DNA from: Rhyzopertha dominica
Taxonomy: Eukaryota > Arthropoda > Insecta > Coleoptera > Bostrichidae
DNA: 64,000 bases
Assembly: GCA_025024175.1 (NCBI GenBank)
Contig: QCXZ01000064.1
Coordinates: forward strand, 9,796,001-9,860,000
Direction: 5' to 3'
Both the position numbers and the translations under genes were made by a program. Positions 45,801-58,175 of this stretch are shown one piece after another; the stretch's first letter is position 1; the number at the start of each line of letters is the position of its first letter. Below the pieces are notes generated by a model, which was not told the DNA's origin, ran no database searches, and worked only from the letters and a program-made list of their open reading frames with translations.

Positions 45801-46279
45801 AATCGTTCTCTTAGAAGGGTTGGAGTGATGTCAACCAAAAGTGCTGAATGTCCGTCTTCTAGCATGTAGAAATAGTTTGGAAGGCTTTAAACTATAGTAG
45901 TAAAAAACTCATTAAAAGTAGTAGCGAGGATATTATGGCTAGTAACTAAATCGGTCTCCATATTTCGCATACATTTAGGTGAATTTTTGTTTTTATATTT
46001 GTCAAGACACCCTGGGAAATTGTATTCCACATCCTTTGTATACACTTCTGAATGTTTTATAAGTGGATAATAATAACTCATTTAGCATGCTTTTAATCAT
46101 TCTAAATAGAATTCAATAACGATAAAGAACGCCTGTGCTAAAGGACAAAAAGAAGAGGTTTTTTCATCCTAATTGTATACCTACCTACTGATCAAAGTCA
46201 AAAATACACTGTTTATTTTTGTACACCCTCTGAGAGGTCCGAATTCTGGTGGAATTGGTATCGTTATTGCTCTCATCTC

Positions 46280-46625
46280 CGCACTGCTCATTCATATGCA
46301 TACCCATGCTTAATATATTGTGCTTCAGAACAACAAGAAACATTCGCCAGGTACCTATTCATGTTAGCGCGTGGGAGCATATTCATGCCTAATAAATTGA
46401 TCAAAGCGGGCGGTGACATAGCCTTGTGCCAGTCGCGTGCCTCGGCGACGATCGCAACAATCAATTTTGCTACGGCGCAGGTGATTTCATTGTCGTACGT
46501 ATGGCGGGATGAAGCCAATAAGTTTGAACCCTACCAACCGTCCCGACAAAAGGGAATGGAAAATATTTTCAGAGATCATCTTGATGGTTTTGACAGGTGG
46601 GCAGTGCGGCACAAATATTGAAATT
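46280..46625. promoter_or_regulatory. Candidate conserved noncoding element
   Basis: A non-repeat block clearly richer in GC than its flanks, open on both strands (86 aa plus, 76 aa minus) without recognisable protein. It contains CCTAATAAATTGATCAAAG, combining a TAAT site and a TCF/LEF-like GATCAAAG, and GCGGGCGGTGACATAG. Reading frames on both strands without homology suggest constrained noncoding DNA rather than a gene. Confidence 0.3.
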
Positions 46626-46789
46626 GCTGTTTTTAGCGATGAGTCAGCTGTATATAATGTGTGTGAGAGGTATTCATGAATCAATCCAAATATACAAGGA
46701 CACAATTATTATTTTGCAATAGTATGAATATAACTAGTTTCAAGTGTTGATTAAGTTTAACATAGCCCCTAGTCTAAAATTGACAGGAA

Positions 46790-47085
46790 TAGAAAAATAT
46801 TACTAATAGTCTGATATTAGAGTGATTTCTATGAAAAATAAAGAAAATTCACGATTGAAGTATACAATATGTAATAATAATAATAATGTAGAGCCCTGTG
46901 GAACTCCAGATGGAACAGTAATTGAATCCAAATTTAACAATTTCAATTAACAGGCATTGTTTTCGTTCTTATAGAAAATGAATACCAATATGGTACCAAT
47001 AATGCTCCAGTTTTAATAGTAGTCCCTGTCAAACGCTAAACTAAGGTCAGTAAATCACTTTCATAGGCATCATCTAAGCAACTCA
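46790..47085 (-). mobile_element. LINE reverse transcriptase fragment
   Basis: The minus strand reads FTDLSLAFDRDYY (about 47025-47060), then SIIGTILVFIFYKNENNAC, and SITVPSGVPQGSTLLLLLLH (about 46868-46928). FTDLSLAFD and VPSGVPQGS are the paired reverse transcriptase motifs of jockey/CR1-type LINEs. The rest of the palm is deleted. A (TTA)n run at 46871-46886 replaces part of the LGPLLF stretch. Confidence 0.7.
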
Positions 47086-47199
47086 AAACATAATGTTTAA
47101 ACAAAAGATTTATAACATGAAGGACCTTTCATATAACAATACCAAAACTATTCCATTCAGCGGCTTAGCTATGACAAAACATTTCTGTTGTTTATGCTA

Positions 47200-49275
47200 T
47201 CCTGCGTGCAACTTTACTGTAATCAATCGGATATAGGAATTCGTCAATAATTTGGAAATATGTCCTTTTTGTAATGATTTATTGAACAAAAACACAAATC
47301 AATACCACATTCATCATAATTGGCTTGCAATATATAATATTGCTCCAACCAGAAAATAACATACTAGAAGTTAGATCTGTGAAATGAAGAGTTTGCGAAA
47401 TTGCAATTTTTGAGCAGCAACTGAACAGGAATTTCAGATTACATATGTATTAGGTTTGATGTTCTTAACTGTTGATTGAATATATCATATTTCTTAAGTT
47501 GACAAGCAGAATACCGTCCATCTTCAATGGTATAAGGAGCACGAAGGAAATCTTCTGTCCACAGAGGTTTTCTGAAAGTTACCCGAGTTGTAGGTAACCC
47601 TTGCAGATCTCAGAAATCAGAATCAGAAACTCATTAGGAGCTGATTGATATTTTTGCCAAGCTTTATATGTAGCAAACTGTCAGTGAATCTCCGGAGAAG
47701 CAATTTTTGAAAGAATCGAAAGCCAAGGTAATGGAGTTGATTTAATTGTTCCAGTGATTAGTCGCATTGCAGTATTCAGTTAAGTGTCAATTTTTCCTGT
47801 GTGATGGCAATTTTTCCAAACAGATCAGCAGTACTCAGCAGTGCTATAAGGCTACGCAGATGCAGAAGTACGGAGTAAACTTGCATCTGCACCCCAACTT
47901 ATACCAGCAGGCTTATGCAGGATGCTATTTGTGGTCCGTAATTTTTTACTGATGTTTTCTGGATGTTTCTTGTACGTTAGAGAGTAATCTAGGGTCACTC
48001 CAAGGTATTTTGGCGAGAAGTTATGTTTAAGAATTATATTATTTGACACAACTTCAAGCTGCTTCCTCTTTTGGTGATTGTTGAGATGAAAGCAAGTTAC
48101 TTCAATGGATTAGGGAACAAGCGCCAGGTTTTAAAATAGCAATTCATGATCTCGATGTCTATTGAAAGGTTTTGTTCAAGGACAGAAAAGTTTTTATACT
48201 TTGCATGTCGTCTGCATACATAAATTTTCTCCATTGAGTTACTGGAAGGTCACTTACGCAAAGGTTGAAAAGAATAAGAGACAGAACCGATCTTTGTGGA
48301 AGACCATTATTCAAAATCCTGAAATTGCTACTTTGCTCTCCCAGAAATACTCTGAATTGACGTTGGGACAACATTGGTTCAATAAGCTTCACAATCTTTC
48401 CACATTTCAGAGTAATAAATAGTTTGAGGATCAGTCCATCTTTCCACACAGTATCATAGGTCGCCGATAAGTCTATGAACACTACTCCAGTTTCCAATCG
48501 TTTCTGGAAACCAATTTCAGCAAGCGTCGTTAGAGCCAAGGCTTGGTCACAGCAATTTCTGTTCTTCTTCAAACCTGGCTGTTCCTTCCTCTGGTAGAGT
48601 AATTTCTCTAGTAACTTGTAGCAGACACTCAGAAGGGCAATGGGTTGGTATTTCCTGCTTCATTTGGAGGTTTCCCAGTCTTTAAGACTGCAATCACCTT
48701 TGTTTTCTGAAACAAACTTGGAAGAGTATATGTATCTAAAATATTATTATAGAACAATAACAATTATTTTAAAGTATTCGGCCACAAGTTCTTCAAGAAT
48801 TCTGGGTAAATACCATCAAAACCAGCAAAAGCAGCTTTGCGCGCTCAGAGCACAAATAGCTTCCGGAAGTTTTTCCAATGAAAATAATTGTGACAACTCT
48901 ACTGAAGGTTCGCATCTTTTTCTTAATTCTTCATCTTTTTAAATTCCTCCGTAGATATTTAAACAGAATTTGAGATATTAACCAGTCGAGAAGCTAAAAC
49001 ATTAGGCGAAACTAATGATGATGGTTTATATGCTTCATTAACGGTTGGTTCTAATTTTGCAGCAGATTCCAACTGCTGCGACAGTAGTGGGTGAAGTTCG
49101 TGCTCTGCATTAGAGTATTCAATTTTTTCTTTCAACATTGATTCAGGGACTCAAGAATCCTGTCGGCCAATTCATAACTGTAATGCGCTTGATACTGTCT
49201 ATACAAGGCATCAGTTTCTTTATTCCAACAAGGAACGCAGCATTTATAAAAATGTATGGTGACTGGACTAAAAAA
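47200..49275 (-). mobile_element. Jockey-type LINE, 5' truncated and degenerate
   Basis: Reading down the minus strand: CVPCWNKETDALYRQYQ (49205-49255), STNFTHYCRSSWN (linker), YPEFLKNLWPNTLKQL-type text with QKTKVIAVLKTGKPPNEAG (about 48660-48720). Next comes the 137-residue ORF 48159-48572 with VFIDLSATYDTVWKDGL, NGLPQRSVLSLILFN and KFMYADDMQ (catalytic YADD intact). Then KYLGVTLDYSLTYKKH and LAGISWGAD-like positions (47852-48049), FRKPLWTEDFLRAPY (47540), and a remote Cys/His tail near 47300. The endonuclease is missing at the 5' side. Typical of jockey elements, with stops between blocks. Confidence 0.85.
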
Positions 49276-49279
49276 AAAT

Positions 49280-50630
49280 ACTAATGGTTTCTTTAGAAAC
49301 TATACCAACATTTATTTAGAAAAAAATGTACTTTAATTTGAATTATAATTGAGAGTAGGATGTTCAACGAGCGTTTCTTCTGCCTTCCATATATGGATAA
49401 TAACCGCTTAGTATTTCTACAGGAAGTTGGCCGCGATTCCCCTGGAACGAATAAAATAAACTAGCCGAGGATAAGGAGGGTATACAACGAGCATGAAAAT
49501 TGCCTTATTTTTTCTCTCCGCGCTATCAAATCCGAGATCACATGTAAACCCCGGTAATCTTAATATTTCATCTTTTATAGCAATGGCGTTACCCTCAGAA
49601 GCCCGCAATAATGTTTGTAATTATAATATGATATAAATGTGAGGGTGCTCTATAGCCTTCTATTTGATATACCTATAATTTGATATCAATTTATTTATAT
49701 TATCTGCTTAATGCAAATGTAAATTACTTCAGACATATGCTACTTTATGTTATCGCATGGAAATCATGGTCATATAGTGTGATGCTTTCAGACTATAATG
49801 CATTCGACTGCATATTAGTACATAGATGGGATTACAATAGATGCGTACGATAAGCATGAAAACCATATATGCATATAATAAGAACTTATAAATACTGAAA
49901 TAGCCATGTGACAAAGACAAAATGATAGCGTACAAGCTGAAATATGGTTTAAATTCTTCCTAATGTGGTATATAACAATTGTACATAAAATCTAAACATC
50001 TAGAGCTCCTGCAATATACTGTTTAAAGAATTCTTTTAAACAAATTTTGGTATTATTAAAACTTTCAATGATCATTTTCAAGTAGGATTTTGTTTAATTT
50101 TGTAACGAGCAAAGTTTACGCTTTTCTTTATCAATTTTTATGAGGCGAAAATATACCGAGTATTGAATGACGGCCAACTGATAGCACACTGCTAATGAGG
50201 GAATATTAAGGATAATAATAATAATAACAACTTCATTACCAAACAGAGAAAGCCCTATTCCAGGTAATATTAGGTATACACATAAGATACATTAAATTAA
50301 GAAAATAGATGATAAAAACAATGTAAAAATAGAAAAGTCTTTCTCTCCACACAACAATTGCCCACATAAAATCGATATGCTCAACAAGAGACATTTAGGA
50401 ATGTTTAAATTTGTTAAGATTGCAGCTGAATATATCGATTTCGGAACTGATTTAAATAACATGCAATTCAGAGTGGTACATTATAATCAACAGTTGACAA
50501 ATTTTCTTAGGACTCGATCGTGTAGAGTAATAAAGATTCCAAATCGCACAACCGTACTCAATAACAGATCTAACCATACTTTCATATAACTTTATTATGG
50601 GTACCTATCTAATGCATTGGTAAAACCTTT
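49280..50630. other. Stretch without a recognised gene
   Basis: Short ORFs without family resemblance; a (TAA)-type microsatellite lies at 50211-50227. Confidence 0.4.
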
Positions 50631-50639
50631 GCATAGTCC

Positions 50640-51680
50640 ATTGATAAAGCCCAGTGTTATAAAAATTTAGCAACTACTATAATCAAATGAGATTCAAATT
50701 TCATTTTGCAATTAAAAACTATCACTGGATCACGGATTGCATTGATTCTAGTTATTAAATTGTTGTCTAGTGTTAATTCTGCGGGAACCGGATTTTTCTT
50801 AAAAGCAAAAGTAATAACATTGCATTTGGCTAAATTTAACGACATGTTATTGCAAAAACACCACTGCGGTTAAATATCAAGGTCTTCTTGCAGTTTAACA
50901 GTGTCGTAAGTATTTCCAGAAATTTTTTTTTACCGTCCGCAAAGAGCAGGTATTTGGCGTGCTTAAAGCACCTTTTGCTATCATCTATAAATTATAAAAA
51001 CAGAGTAGGGCCTACGTAGTTAGCCTGAAGCCTGAAGTACTCCAGAAGTAACAGAAATCTGTTTTGAAAAGACGCCATCCAAGTTAACAGTTTGACTTCT
51101 GTTAGTGAGATAAGATTTTAGCCATGGGTAGACGTAGCCCATAATACCATAACCTTTAAGTTTAATGAGAAGTAATTCGACATCAACCTGATAGAATACA
51201 TGGCAAAAATCTGTGTATGTATACGGGGTCTATCTGGTCACCTTTTTCCATAGAGTTGACAATATAGTTGTTATAAATGAGCAAGTTAGAAACTGTACTT
51301 CTTTGAGGCATAAAGCCGTGCTAATGGGGTGAGCTCTGCGTTTTGCAGGTTGTAAGCAAATGGTCAGTAATGATAGATTCCATCACCTTGCATAGTGAAG
51401 AGATAGAATATATGGAACGGTAAGTTTTTATCTCATTTTTGGGTCCAGTCTTATGTAAAAGGAAATTGTATGATTTCCATTTTTCAGGACAAATATACAC
51501 TGTTGACATAATAAGAAATAGGCTGGAATACTACAGGACCTGCATTGAAAGTACTTTGTAATTTACCAAAAACAATATCGCTTGAAAACTTATGGTTTAT
51601 TAAAAATGCCGCTAGGATAATATTAATTGTTAGGAATTTAATTATATTTAGAATTATTTGGCTTATCATAATTATTCTGA
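50640..51680 (-). mobile_element. Jockey/CR1-type LINE reverse transcriptase remnant
   Basis: The minus strand gives PEKWKSYNFLLHKTGPKNEI and YRSIYSISSLCKVMESIITD (51340-51490), HGFMPQRSTVSNLLIYNNYI (51250-51325), SMEKGDQIDP, LFADGKKKFLEILTTL (about 50895-50960, catalytic ADD now ADG), and MSLNLAKCNVITFAFKKNPV (50790-50845) with INAIRDPVIVF. This is the reverse transcriptase from the NYRPISLL motif to beyond the YADD box. Many stops; no 5' or 3' end identified. It abuts a Penelope-like fragment in the opposite orientation. Confidence 0.8.
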
Positions 51681-52283
51681 AAGAAATCAGCAATTAACTA
51701 TCTAGACCTTACATTAATTAAAAAGGATAATAAAATTCTCACAAAATGGTATTCAAAACTAACTGCATCAGGAAGACCACTAAATTACCACTCTAACCAC
51801 CCCTATGGGCAAGAAATAGCTATCCTAAACAACACTATACAACGAATAATAAAATTAACTAGTCCAGAACATAGAATTGAAACTTTACACACTATTACTA
51901 AAATACTAAAGAATAACAACTACCCCACTAAATTAATATATAAGTCTATCAAGCAACAAACAGAAAAACTATACAATAATATTCAATACAAAAAACAAGA
52001 AAAAACACAAACATAACATACTTAACATTACCATATATACCACCCCTTACTCAAAAAAATAAAAAACCTACTAAAACCTAACTGCTACACAGCTTTAAAA
52101 AAACATCAAGAACAAGCTGACCACACTTTTGACTTTGACAATAGCAAAATTACTACTACAGAACAACATAAACGTAAAAGACAATTTTTGGAAATGATAC
52201 ATATACAAAAAAACCTAAACACATGTGTACACGACAAGACTGACATACAAGGACCAAGTAATACATACAACACTATTATTTAA
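51680..52283 (+). mobile_element. Penelope-like element fragment (RT C-terminus and GIY-YIG tail)
   Basis: From about 51690 the plus strand reads NYLDLTLIKKDNKILTKWYS, then KLTASGRPLNYHSNHPYGQE and IAILNNTIQRIIKLTSPEHR. This is the diagnostic Penelope reverse transcriptase C-terminus (WYxKPTxSGRYLNFxSxHP ... KIGVI ... RAIKLSSPE). A frame-shifted LTLPYIPPLTQK follows near 52020. After that comes DHTFDFDNSKITTTEQHKRK and RQFLEMIHIQ, the far C-terminus of the GIY-YIG endonuclease. The catalytic centre of the endonuclease (GIY...YIG) is missing between them, so the copy carries an internal deletion as well as 5' truncation. Confidence 0.82.
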
Positions 52284-52436
52284 ACACACACTCTCACCAT
52301 CATATTTACCATCCACCTATATACACAATAATAGCAAAGGAACAAACTCAAAGGTACATTTTTTATATTAATATCAAAATTGTAAATGTCATATTAATTT
52401 CATACTAGTTTGTCAATCTATAAAATAAAAATATTC

Positions 52437-52463
52437 GATGAAGACCTAAATTATAGGTCGAAA
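52437..52463 (+). ncRNA. Degenerate hammerhead-like motif in Penelope 3' region
   Basis: GATGA, then GACCTA-AATTA-TAGGTC (a perfect six-base stem, 52443-52448 with 52454-52459), then GAAACGTC matches the stem II half of a hammerhead ribozyme. The invariant CTGATGA start is here TTCGATGA, one base off, so activity is unlikely. It lies about 150 bases past the end of the Penelope-like coding fragment, where such motifs are expected. Confidence 0.5.
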
Positions 52464-52529
52464 CGTCATATTAATAGATAAACATGTTTCTAATTTAACA
52501 AAAGCAGGAGCCAGAACTTACAAATAAAT

Positions 52530-55430
52530 ACACTAAGAAATAATGTTTGATACTATTTCAACTTTATTAAAATTCCTTTTATAATAGGTCACAAAATTTG
52601 GGACATCAGCAGTATATTTAGTGTATTTTATGTAATTCCAAACTGGATTAATTTATTATAATCGTTTTGTATTAAATCTGTGTTCTAGTGCACTTGTATC
52701 TATTTAAGAAATAAGTTGAATGAGTGCCTAAGTCTCCCAAATAAGAATAAACTTCTTTCTCATTGGCCGTTTTGTACTTTCAGAGAACCAACAGGGAAAT
52801 TTATTCTTGCTAAGATCAAACTTAGGTACGTAGTGTTCACAAACAAAAAATCAAATATTATATAAAACATCAAGATTGTTATTGACATCTGAAGTTAACA
52901 CTCGCTCCCGATCTACAGAGGACAAGAAGTTATTTATTAAGTCGTAGGGAGCCTTGCTAAAGTCATACCTAAACAAAACATTATTTCCTAGCGAAGCTCA
53001 ATCTAAATGTTTACTTTGAATGGTGCATGATAAGTGTCATTTTTGGGTACTACACTGAAAGGAAAGATTTCATAACATGTAATAAATTATAAAACCAAGT
53101 GGTTTATTTATAAATTTACATCTACATGGTTGCTTTTTTTGGCTGGAGAAAGATTAAAATCGTTTCTCCTTGAAAATTTTTGAAAATTGAAGAACAATAA
53201 AAGCCCACTTTGTGATAACTTCAAATTCCAAAGCAGCCCTTCGTACATTTACAACTAATTATTTTTAAGTTGTTCAGGTGCCCCTATTTGCATTGTAGGT
53301 ACCTACTGGTAATAAATAATTGGTGCCAAAAATTTTGTTGTAGTTAAAATACTTCAACTTGAATAATGTTTTTATTAAAACGTATTTAATTTTTTATTTA
53401 AAACTGTTAAATTAAGTTTCCAATTATATTGCAACACACATTCTATAGCGTAGTGCAGCTTTAAAACACCGCGGACGGAGTTAGGTATAATTCGATAAAA
53501 AAGGAATGGGAAGTACAAAATATATAGATGTTGTTGTACCAAATTTAACAGCAATTAAAATTATTCTGTACAATTTTGCGATTTTGCTACTTGTAGTTTC
53601 TGAAATATTCGTGAGAAACTAAAGTTTGTTTAAACAAATTGTTTCGATTTTATATAGAACTATTATGTACCTATTGAAGAAGAATTCAAGACATTTTGTA
53701 GACATTGCAGTGACGTTTATCGGAAACTAGCAGTTAAATAACGAACAGCAGGAAACTCCAACAGAGTTTTTAATATAAATAATTATTTCGTCAATTTGAT
53801 GTCAATTATTATCGAGCATTTTTCCTTGTGTACCTATATCTAGAATCACATCAACAGGGCCGAACTGTTATTCGATTATTTATCACTCAAGATGATATCA
53901 TAACAGACCAACATTACAGTAACTACATTATTTTTCCTTTTTGNTACCACATTTGGTTGAAATAGAGAAGTATTTTCTGCCCAGAAANGTTTCACTGGAA
54001 TTCCTGTGCGTAGCTCTCGTCTGAAAGGTCGCTGTGTAGTGGGTGGAAATAATTAAATACATTTCAGAAAAACTTAGGCACGCTGCTGCGAGGCGTAAAT
54101 TGGAACTGTTGTTAGTATCTGTCTGGTGCATACAGTCACTCCCACCCTGAAAATTGAATTACAAAAGTGTGCAACTGGCTGACAAATTGATTTCCGCAGC
54201 GTTGATGCGGAACTAGAAATTCTCGTCTTTAATNCTGCTGTGGGGTTTTATCCATTTCGAAGATGTAAAATCGGAAATATCAATGTTAGTGCTGTAGAAA
54301 AGGTTATTCGGCCTCAAAATTTCATCCGTCGCTTTTTAGAAAAGTGCTTTGAAAATCTCCCAGATCCACCACCTAGGCATTTTCACAAACTGTTTGTATC
54401 TGTAAAATAAGTTTGTTAATCCTTGTTATAAACCCTTATAAGTAGAGCCGCCACAACTTCAAAACGTGCTTATAAAATCTACACGACCTTTTTTAACACT
54501 CAAACACAAGAAAATCACTGGCTCTCGAACAACTAACTTATAAACTTATTCTTAAAACTTTTAGTCTTGCTTATTTTAAATTTATACTTGCATCTCGATT
54601 TCGATAATGAATTGTTAACGCCAACTATACGTAATCTTCCAGTACCTATGTGCAGCACCCAAAAGATGAAACCTTGTCAGATTATTCACATCAAGCTGCT
54701 TCAAAATACATCGCACACAAATATATTTTATACTTTCTGAATTCTAGTCCTTGTCCGTTGGGTTAGAAGTATTCACAACATCGTTATTATTAGGAGCCTT
54801 AATCAAATATTCTCAGAGTATCGTTCTTCAACAAGCAGGAAAAAAACAAAGCTTCATAGTAGAGAAACTTTCTTAATGCCATTCAAATAATGTGACATAC
54901 AATCTATTAGTACTCACAAACCTTTAGTAATATCTGACGCAGTTAAACGATTACTATTGGTTTTAATGTTCATATTCCACATCAAGTTCTCACAGGACAT
55001 TTTGCTAGCAAACAGTTTGGCAATACATTTATTTAGATTTAATAGCAGGATGTGCCTTGGGGGTAACTCTCAGATTGCTATAATATATTGTTCAAATTCA
55101 TTCAACGTAATTAAGTAATTTTCCCAACACATCATGGATTTTGACCAAGAGAAGTATTGAAACTGCCTTATTCGACTTTTTGACTAAGATAAGCACACAA
55201 AATGCGCTGTGTCCATTTCGATCTGTCAATCAACGATAAACACAATATGTAATGTTATTCCGCAAAATCAGACAAATAAGGGGACATGCTAACAGCCTAA
55301 ATTAATTATATTTGTCAGCAAGAAGCCTACAAGTTATATCAATTGGGGCAACAAGTTCCACAACGACCTACAGGAATATATTGGCAACAGAAATGTACAC
55401 TTGCTAGTGCGGTGAGGATACATCGTGTGT
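52530..55430. other. Long stretch without a recognised gene
   Basis: AT-rich, scattered N bases at 53944, 53989 and 54234. Short ORFs only; nothing attributable. Confidence 0.4.
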
Positions 55431-55489
55431 GACAAATAAATTCATCATTCTAGCACTCTCTCAATCCACACTCACTGTAGTCGATCAGA

Positions 55490-56260
55490 TAAGAACACTG
55501 TTAATATCATAACCGATGACAGGCAAGTGAACCAAACCAACGAATTAAAATTTTTGGGACTGATTCGAAATAGCAAATTCCATTTTTCTGACCACATAAA
55601 TAAAATAAAATAAATAAATGCAGGTAAGAACTGCCGATTCAAACCATTAAAGTATTTACATACATTCAGTCTATGATTTCCTATGGCATTTTGATCTAGT
55701 ATTCGTCGTCCAGAATGGAGCCTTAAGAAGTATTCAAAACTTATCAATCAGGCAGTCATGTAGATCCTTCTTCAAAACAATGAACGACAGTAATATCTCT
55801 CTAATGTTTGAGCTGGTTATGTATGTAACAAAAGGGATTCACTACTTGGGGATAACAACGAGAGGTAAAGCTTATTTGAGTATCCCTAATAAATATAATA
55901 CCATTTGCTTTGAGATTGGTTCATATTATAGGGCGGGTAAATATAGAACTCCCTCAACTATAGAGCACCTATTCAATATTAGCGAAAAAAAAGAATAAGT
56001 TAAAAGTTAAACAGTATCATACATATGGATTCCTACAGTCTTGATGAGTTTCAAAAAAAAATTAAACGTTAATGTAATGTTTCTGTATTTCTTCAGTGTG
56101 ACTTTGCCCAAGCCGCAAGACATTTTGGACACTGGCTTCAACAGCACCTGGAGGCAGTTAAAATTTTTGCAATCAACCCTTATTTTGTATTTATGCGCAA
56201 CTTTTACGGCATTTGGTATATATGATTGCTGCTAAAGTAACAATTTAAAATGATGGAAAT
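55490..56260 (+). mobile_element. Jockey/CR1-type LINE C-terminal fragment
   Basis: NTVNIITDDRQVNQTNELKF and LGLIRNSKFHFSDHINKIK (55497-55612) are the post-YADD region. QSMISYGILI, then CRSFFKTMNDSNISLMFELV, MYVTKGIHYLG, and SYYRAGKYRTPSTIEH (55915-55970) are the C-terminal thumb and tail, followed by a frameshift and FQKK. The 3' part (56215-56240, ACTTTTACGGCATTTGGT) resembles 58203-58225, so both share a 3' tail. Confidence 0.7.
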
Positions 56261-56479
56261 AGAAAAAACAAAGCAGCACACCATTCTGCCACAGGTGTCA
56301 GAAATTGTCTCTTCAGTGACAGTCATCACACAACAAGTACATCGTCAACATACAAGAGAGCTAAGAGCAACAACAGTAAGTTATATCAGACAAAACGTCC
56401 AAAGGTTCAAATCAGCTTAGAAGGAATTGTAAAGAAACTACAGTCAAAATATCAAGAAGGACAACGAGAAGGAATATAA

Positions 56480-57175
56480 TGGCGCCGCTACATCAGATAT
56501 GATAAATGAGAAATCGCAGTTCACACATAAACGTTTCGTTAATAATGTGTTTTAATGTTGCATCCTTGTGCTCGTGTTGTGGTTGTTATTGTTGTCGTCA
56601 TTACAGTAAAATAGTTCCGTGTATCTAGCCCAGAAGTTACAAAATTGTGGTACAGTCACAGTCTACGTAGCACATTGGCTCATGAAACAGATATATGGGG
56701 GAACATTGTCCGGCAATAACAGATAAACCAGGCAAGAAAAATCACACTAGACAAAAGATGCGGAAGTTAGGCAGTAGCTTGGAAGAAACTGTACAAGGTC
56801 TACGATCAAAATACAACTCAGAAGAATCCCAGCGCTCATAAACGACTTAAAACAAAAAGACTTCAGTTGAAGAGAAAAAATCTTAGAGGCAACACCAGAA
56901 AGAATGAGTACAAGGAACCACTGCGATAGTGCGATAGTTTTGTCTAGAAACCAGGAAGCCATGGAAATAAGCCCACGGCCGTAAATAGTCTCTAATCTAT
57001 TATATATTAAAAAATGCACACATTCAAGAATAATCGCCTAGATCATCACCCTATCTAGAGCTCCAGCAAGCGATCGGACAAACAGATGAAATCACACAAG
57101 GAAACGTCAACATCATCATGAAAGAAACTTAAACGAGATACAGAAATCGAACAACTACATAAAATTGTAAGAGTT
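56480..57175 (+). mobile_element. Degenerate retroposon copy
   Basis: It shares with the next copy (57180-57867) GTTCCRTGTATMTAG, ATTGTGGTACA / ATAGTGGTACA, GTAGCTTGGAAGAAACTGT and CTACGA. With 39800-40415 it shares GCGATAGT, AGAGCTCCAGCAAGCGA and the following 100 bp. The copy and its neighbour lie in tandem. Confidence 0.55.
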
Positions 57176-57179
57176 TAGT

Positions 57180-57867
57180 TCACATTGTGTCCTAGTGTTA
57201 TGTACTGATCATTGTTACGGTCGCTATAGTGATGTTCCATGTATATAGTTAAATGCATATAAGAAATTACACAATAGTGGTACATAAAATTCTGGAAGAC
57301 TGAAACTACCCTCGAAGCTCAGAAGTAGCTTGGAAAAAAGCTGTTCAAGAACTACGAACAACGTAAACCTCAATGGAAAATGCCGACAGAATCTCAGCAC
57401 CCTTAAACGACCTCCAACAAGAAGAACAATGCAGCCGAACCAAACCGACATCAAATACTAAAGATACCTCTAAAGGAAAGAGGCAAACCACACGGAAGAC
57501 TTGGGAGCTAAGCGGAGACCAACGAAAAAGAGGAAGACCGTGCTTTACACGAAAAACAACTATAGAGAGGATAATTCAGAAACCAGGAAAAAATGAAAAA
57601 ACAATGGCTAGAACAGAAATCACAAGGTACAAGAGATTAATCAAGCGACTCTGAAATGGACCAATGATGTCAACAGCGTCAAGAAAACATTCAAAGAAAA
57701 TGAATGTTATCTATATAACCTTCCCATTCACTCCTTATAATTCCTTAACATGCGCTAGGCAGTTGCACTACTTGCAATCAGCATGTACCCCTCCAACCCA
57801 GAATAGACGGCCGTCCCGGCGGTATATCCGGGAGTGGCAGAAATGCTGACCGTACGCTGGTTTAATC
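57180..57867 (+). mobile_element. Retroposon copy with basic ORF
   Basis: Tandem neighbour of 56480-57175. The ORF 57373-57654 (93 aa) is rich in Lys, Arg and Thr with RKRGRPCFTRKTTIERIIQK; the GRPxxR stretch recalls the C-terminal tail of RTE-like LINEs (GRPRxRW), but this is a weak likeness. The tail CCGTACGCTGGTTTAATC corresponds to 40390-40415 and is interrupted by the insertion at 57868. Confidence 0.6.
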
Positions 57868-58175
57868 CAATGGCGTATCTAGAAATTATGCTTGGGAGAG
57901 GTAATGATTAGGTTCAAACAAAAATACCTACTTATACGTTTTATTTAGGTAATACAAAAAACCTGTTAGTTTGAAACAAGAATTTTTAATAAAAAAATCA
58001 CTAAACAAAGTATTCTACGATTTTTACTTGCAAATATGTCTATTGTATGGGAAATATCTATCTTCCATCGCATTAATATGACTTCCTCATACGTTTGTTA
58101 CTCATCAGCCACCAGTACTCCCACCTTCTTGGGTAAGGGGTAATTGCCCCCGTTACCCCTCCCTTAAATACGCGC
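57868..58175. mobile_element. MITE-like insertion with 11-bp direct duplication
   Basis: CTGGTTTAATC stands at 57857-57867 and again at 58176-58186, flanking 308 bp that are absent from the homologous tail at 40400-40415. The insert starts CAATGGCGTATCTAG and ends CCCTCCCTTAAATACGCGC, so its ends are imperfect inverted repeats (GGCGTATYTA ... GGGAGRGG). No coding capacity. The duplication fits a target-site duplication. Confidence 0.65.

Noticed and set aside
46361..46621. 86-residue plus-strand ORF as a gene
   Set aside because: The opposite strand is equally open and neither frame resembles a known protein; treated as a candidate noncoding element.
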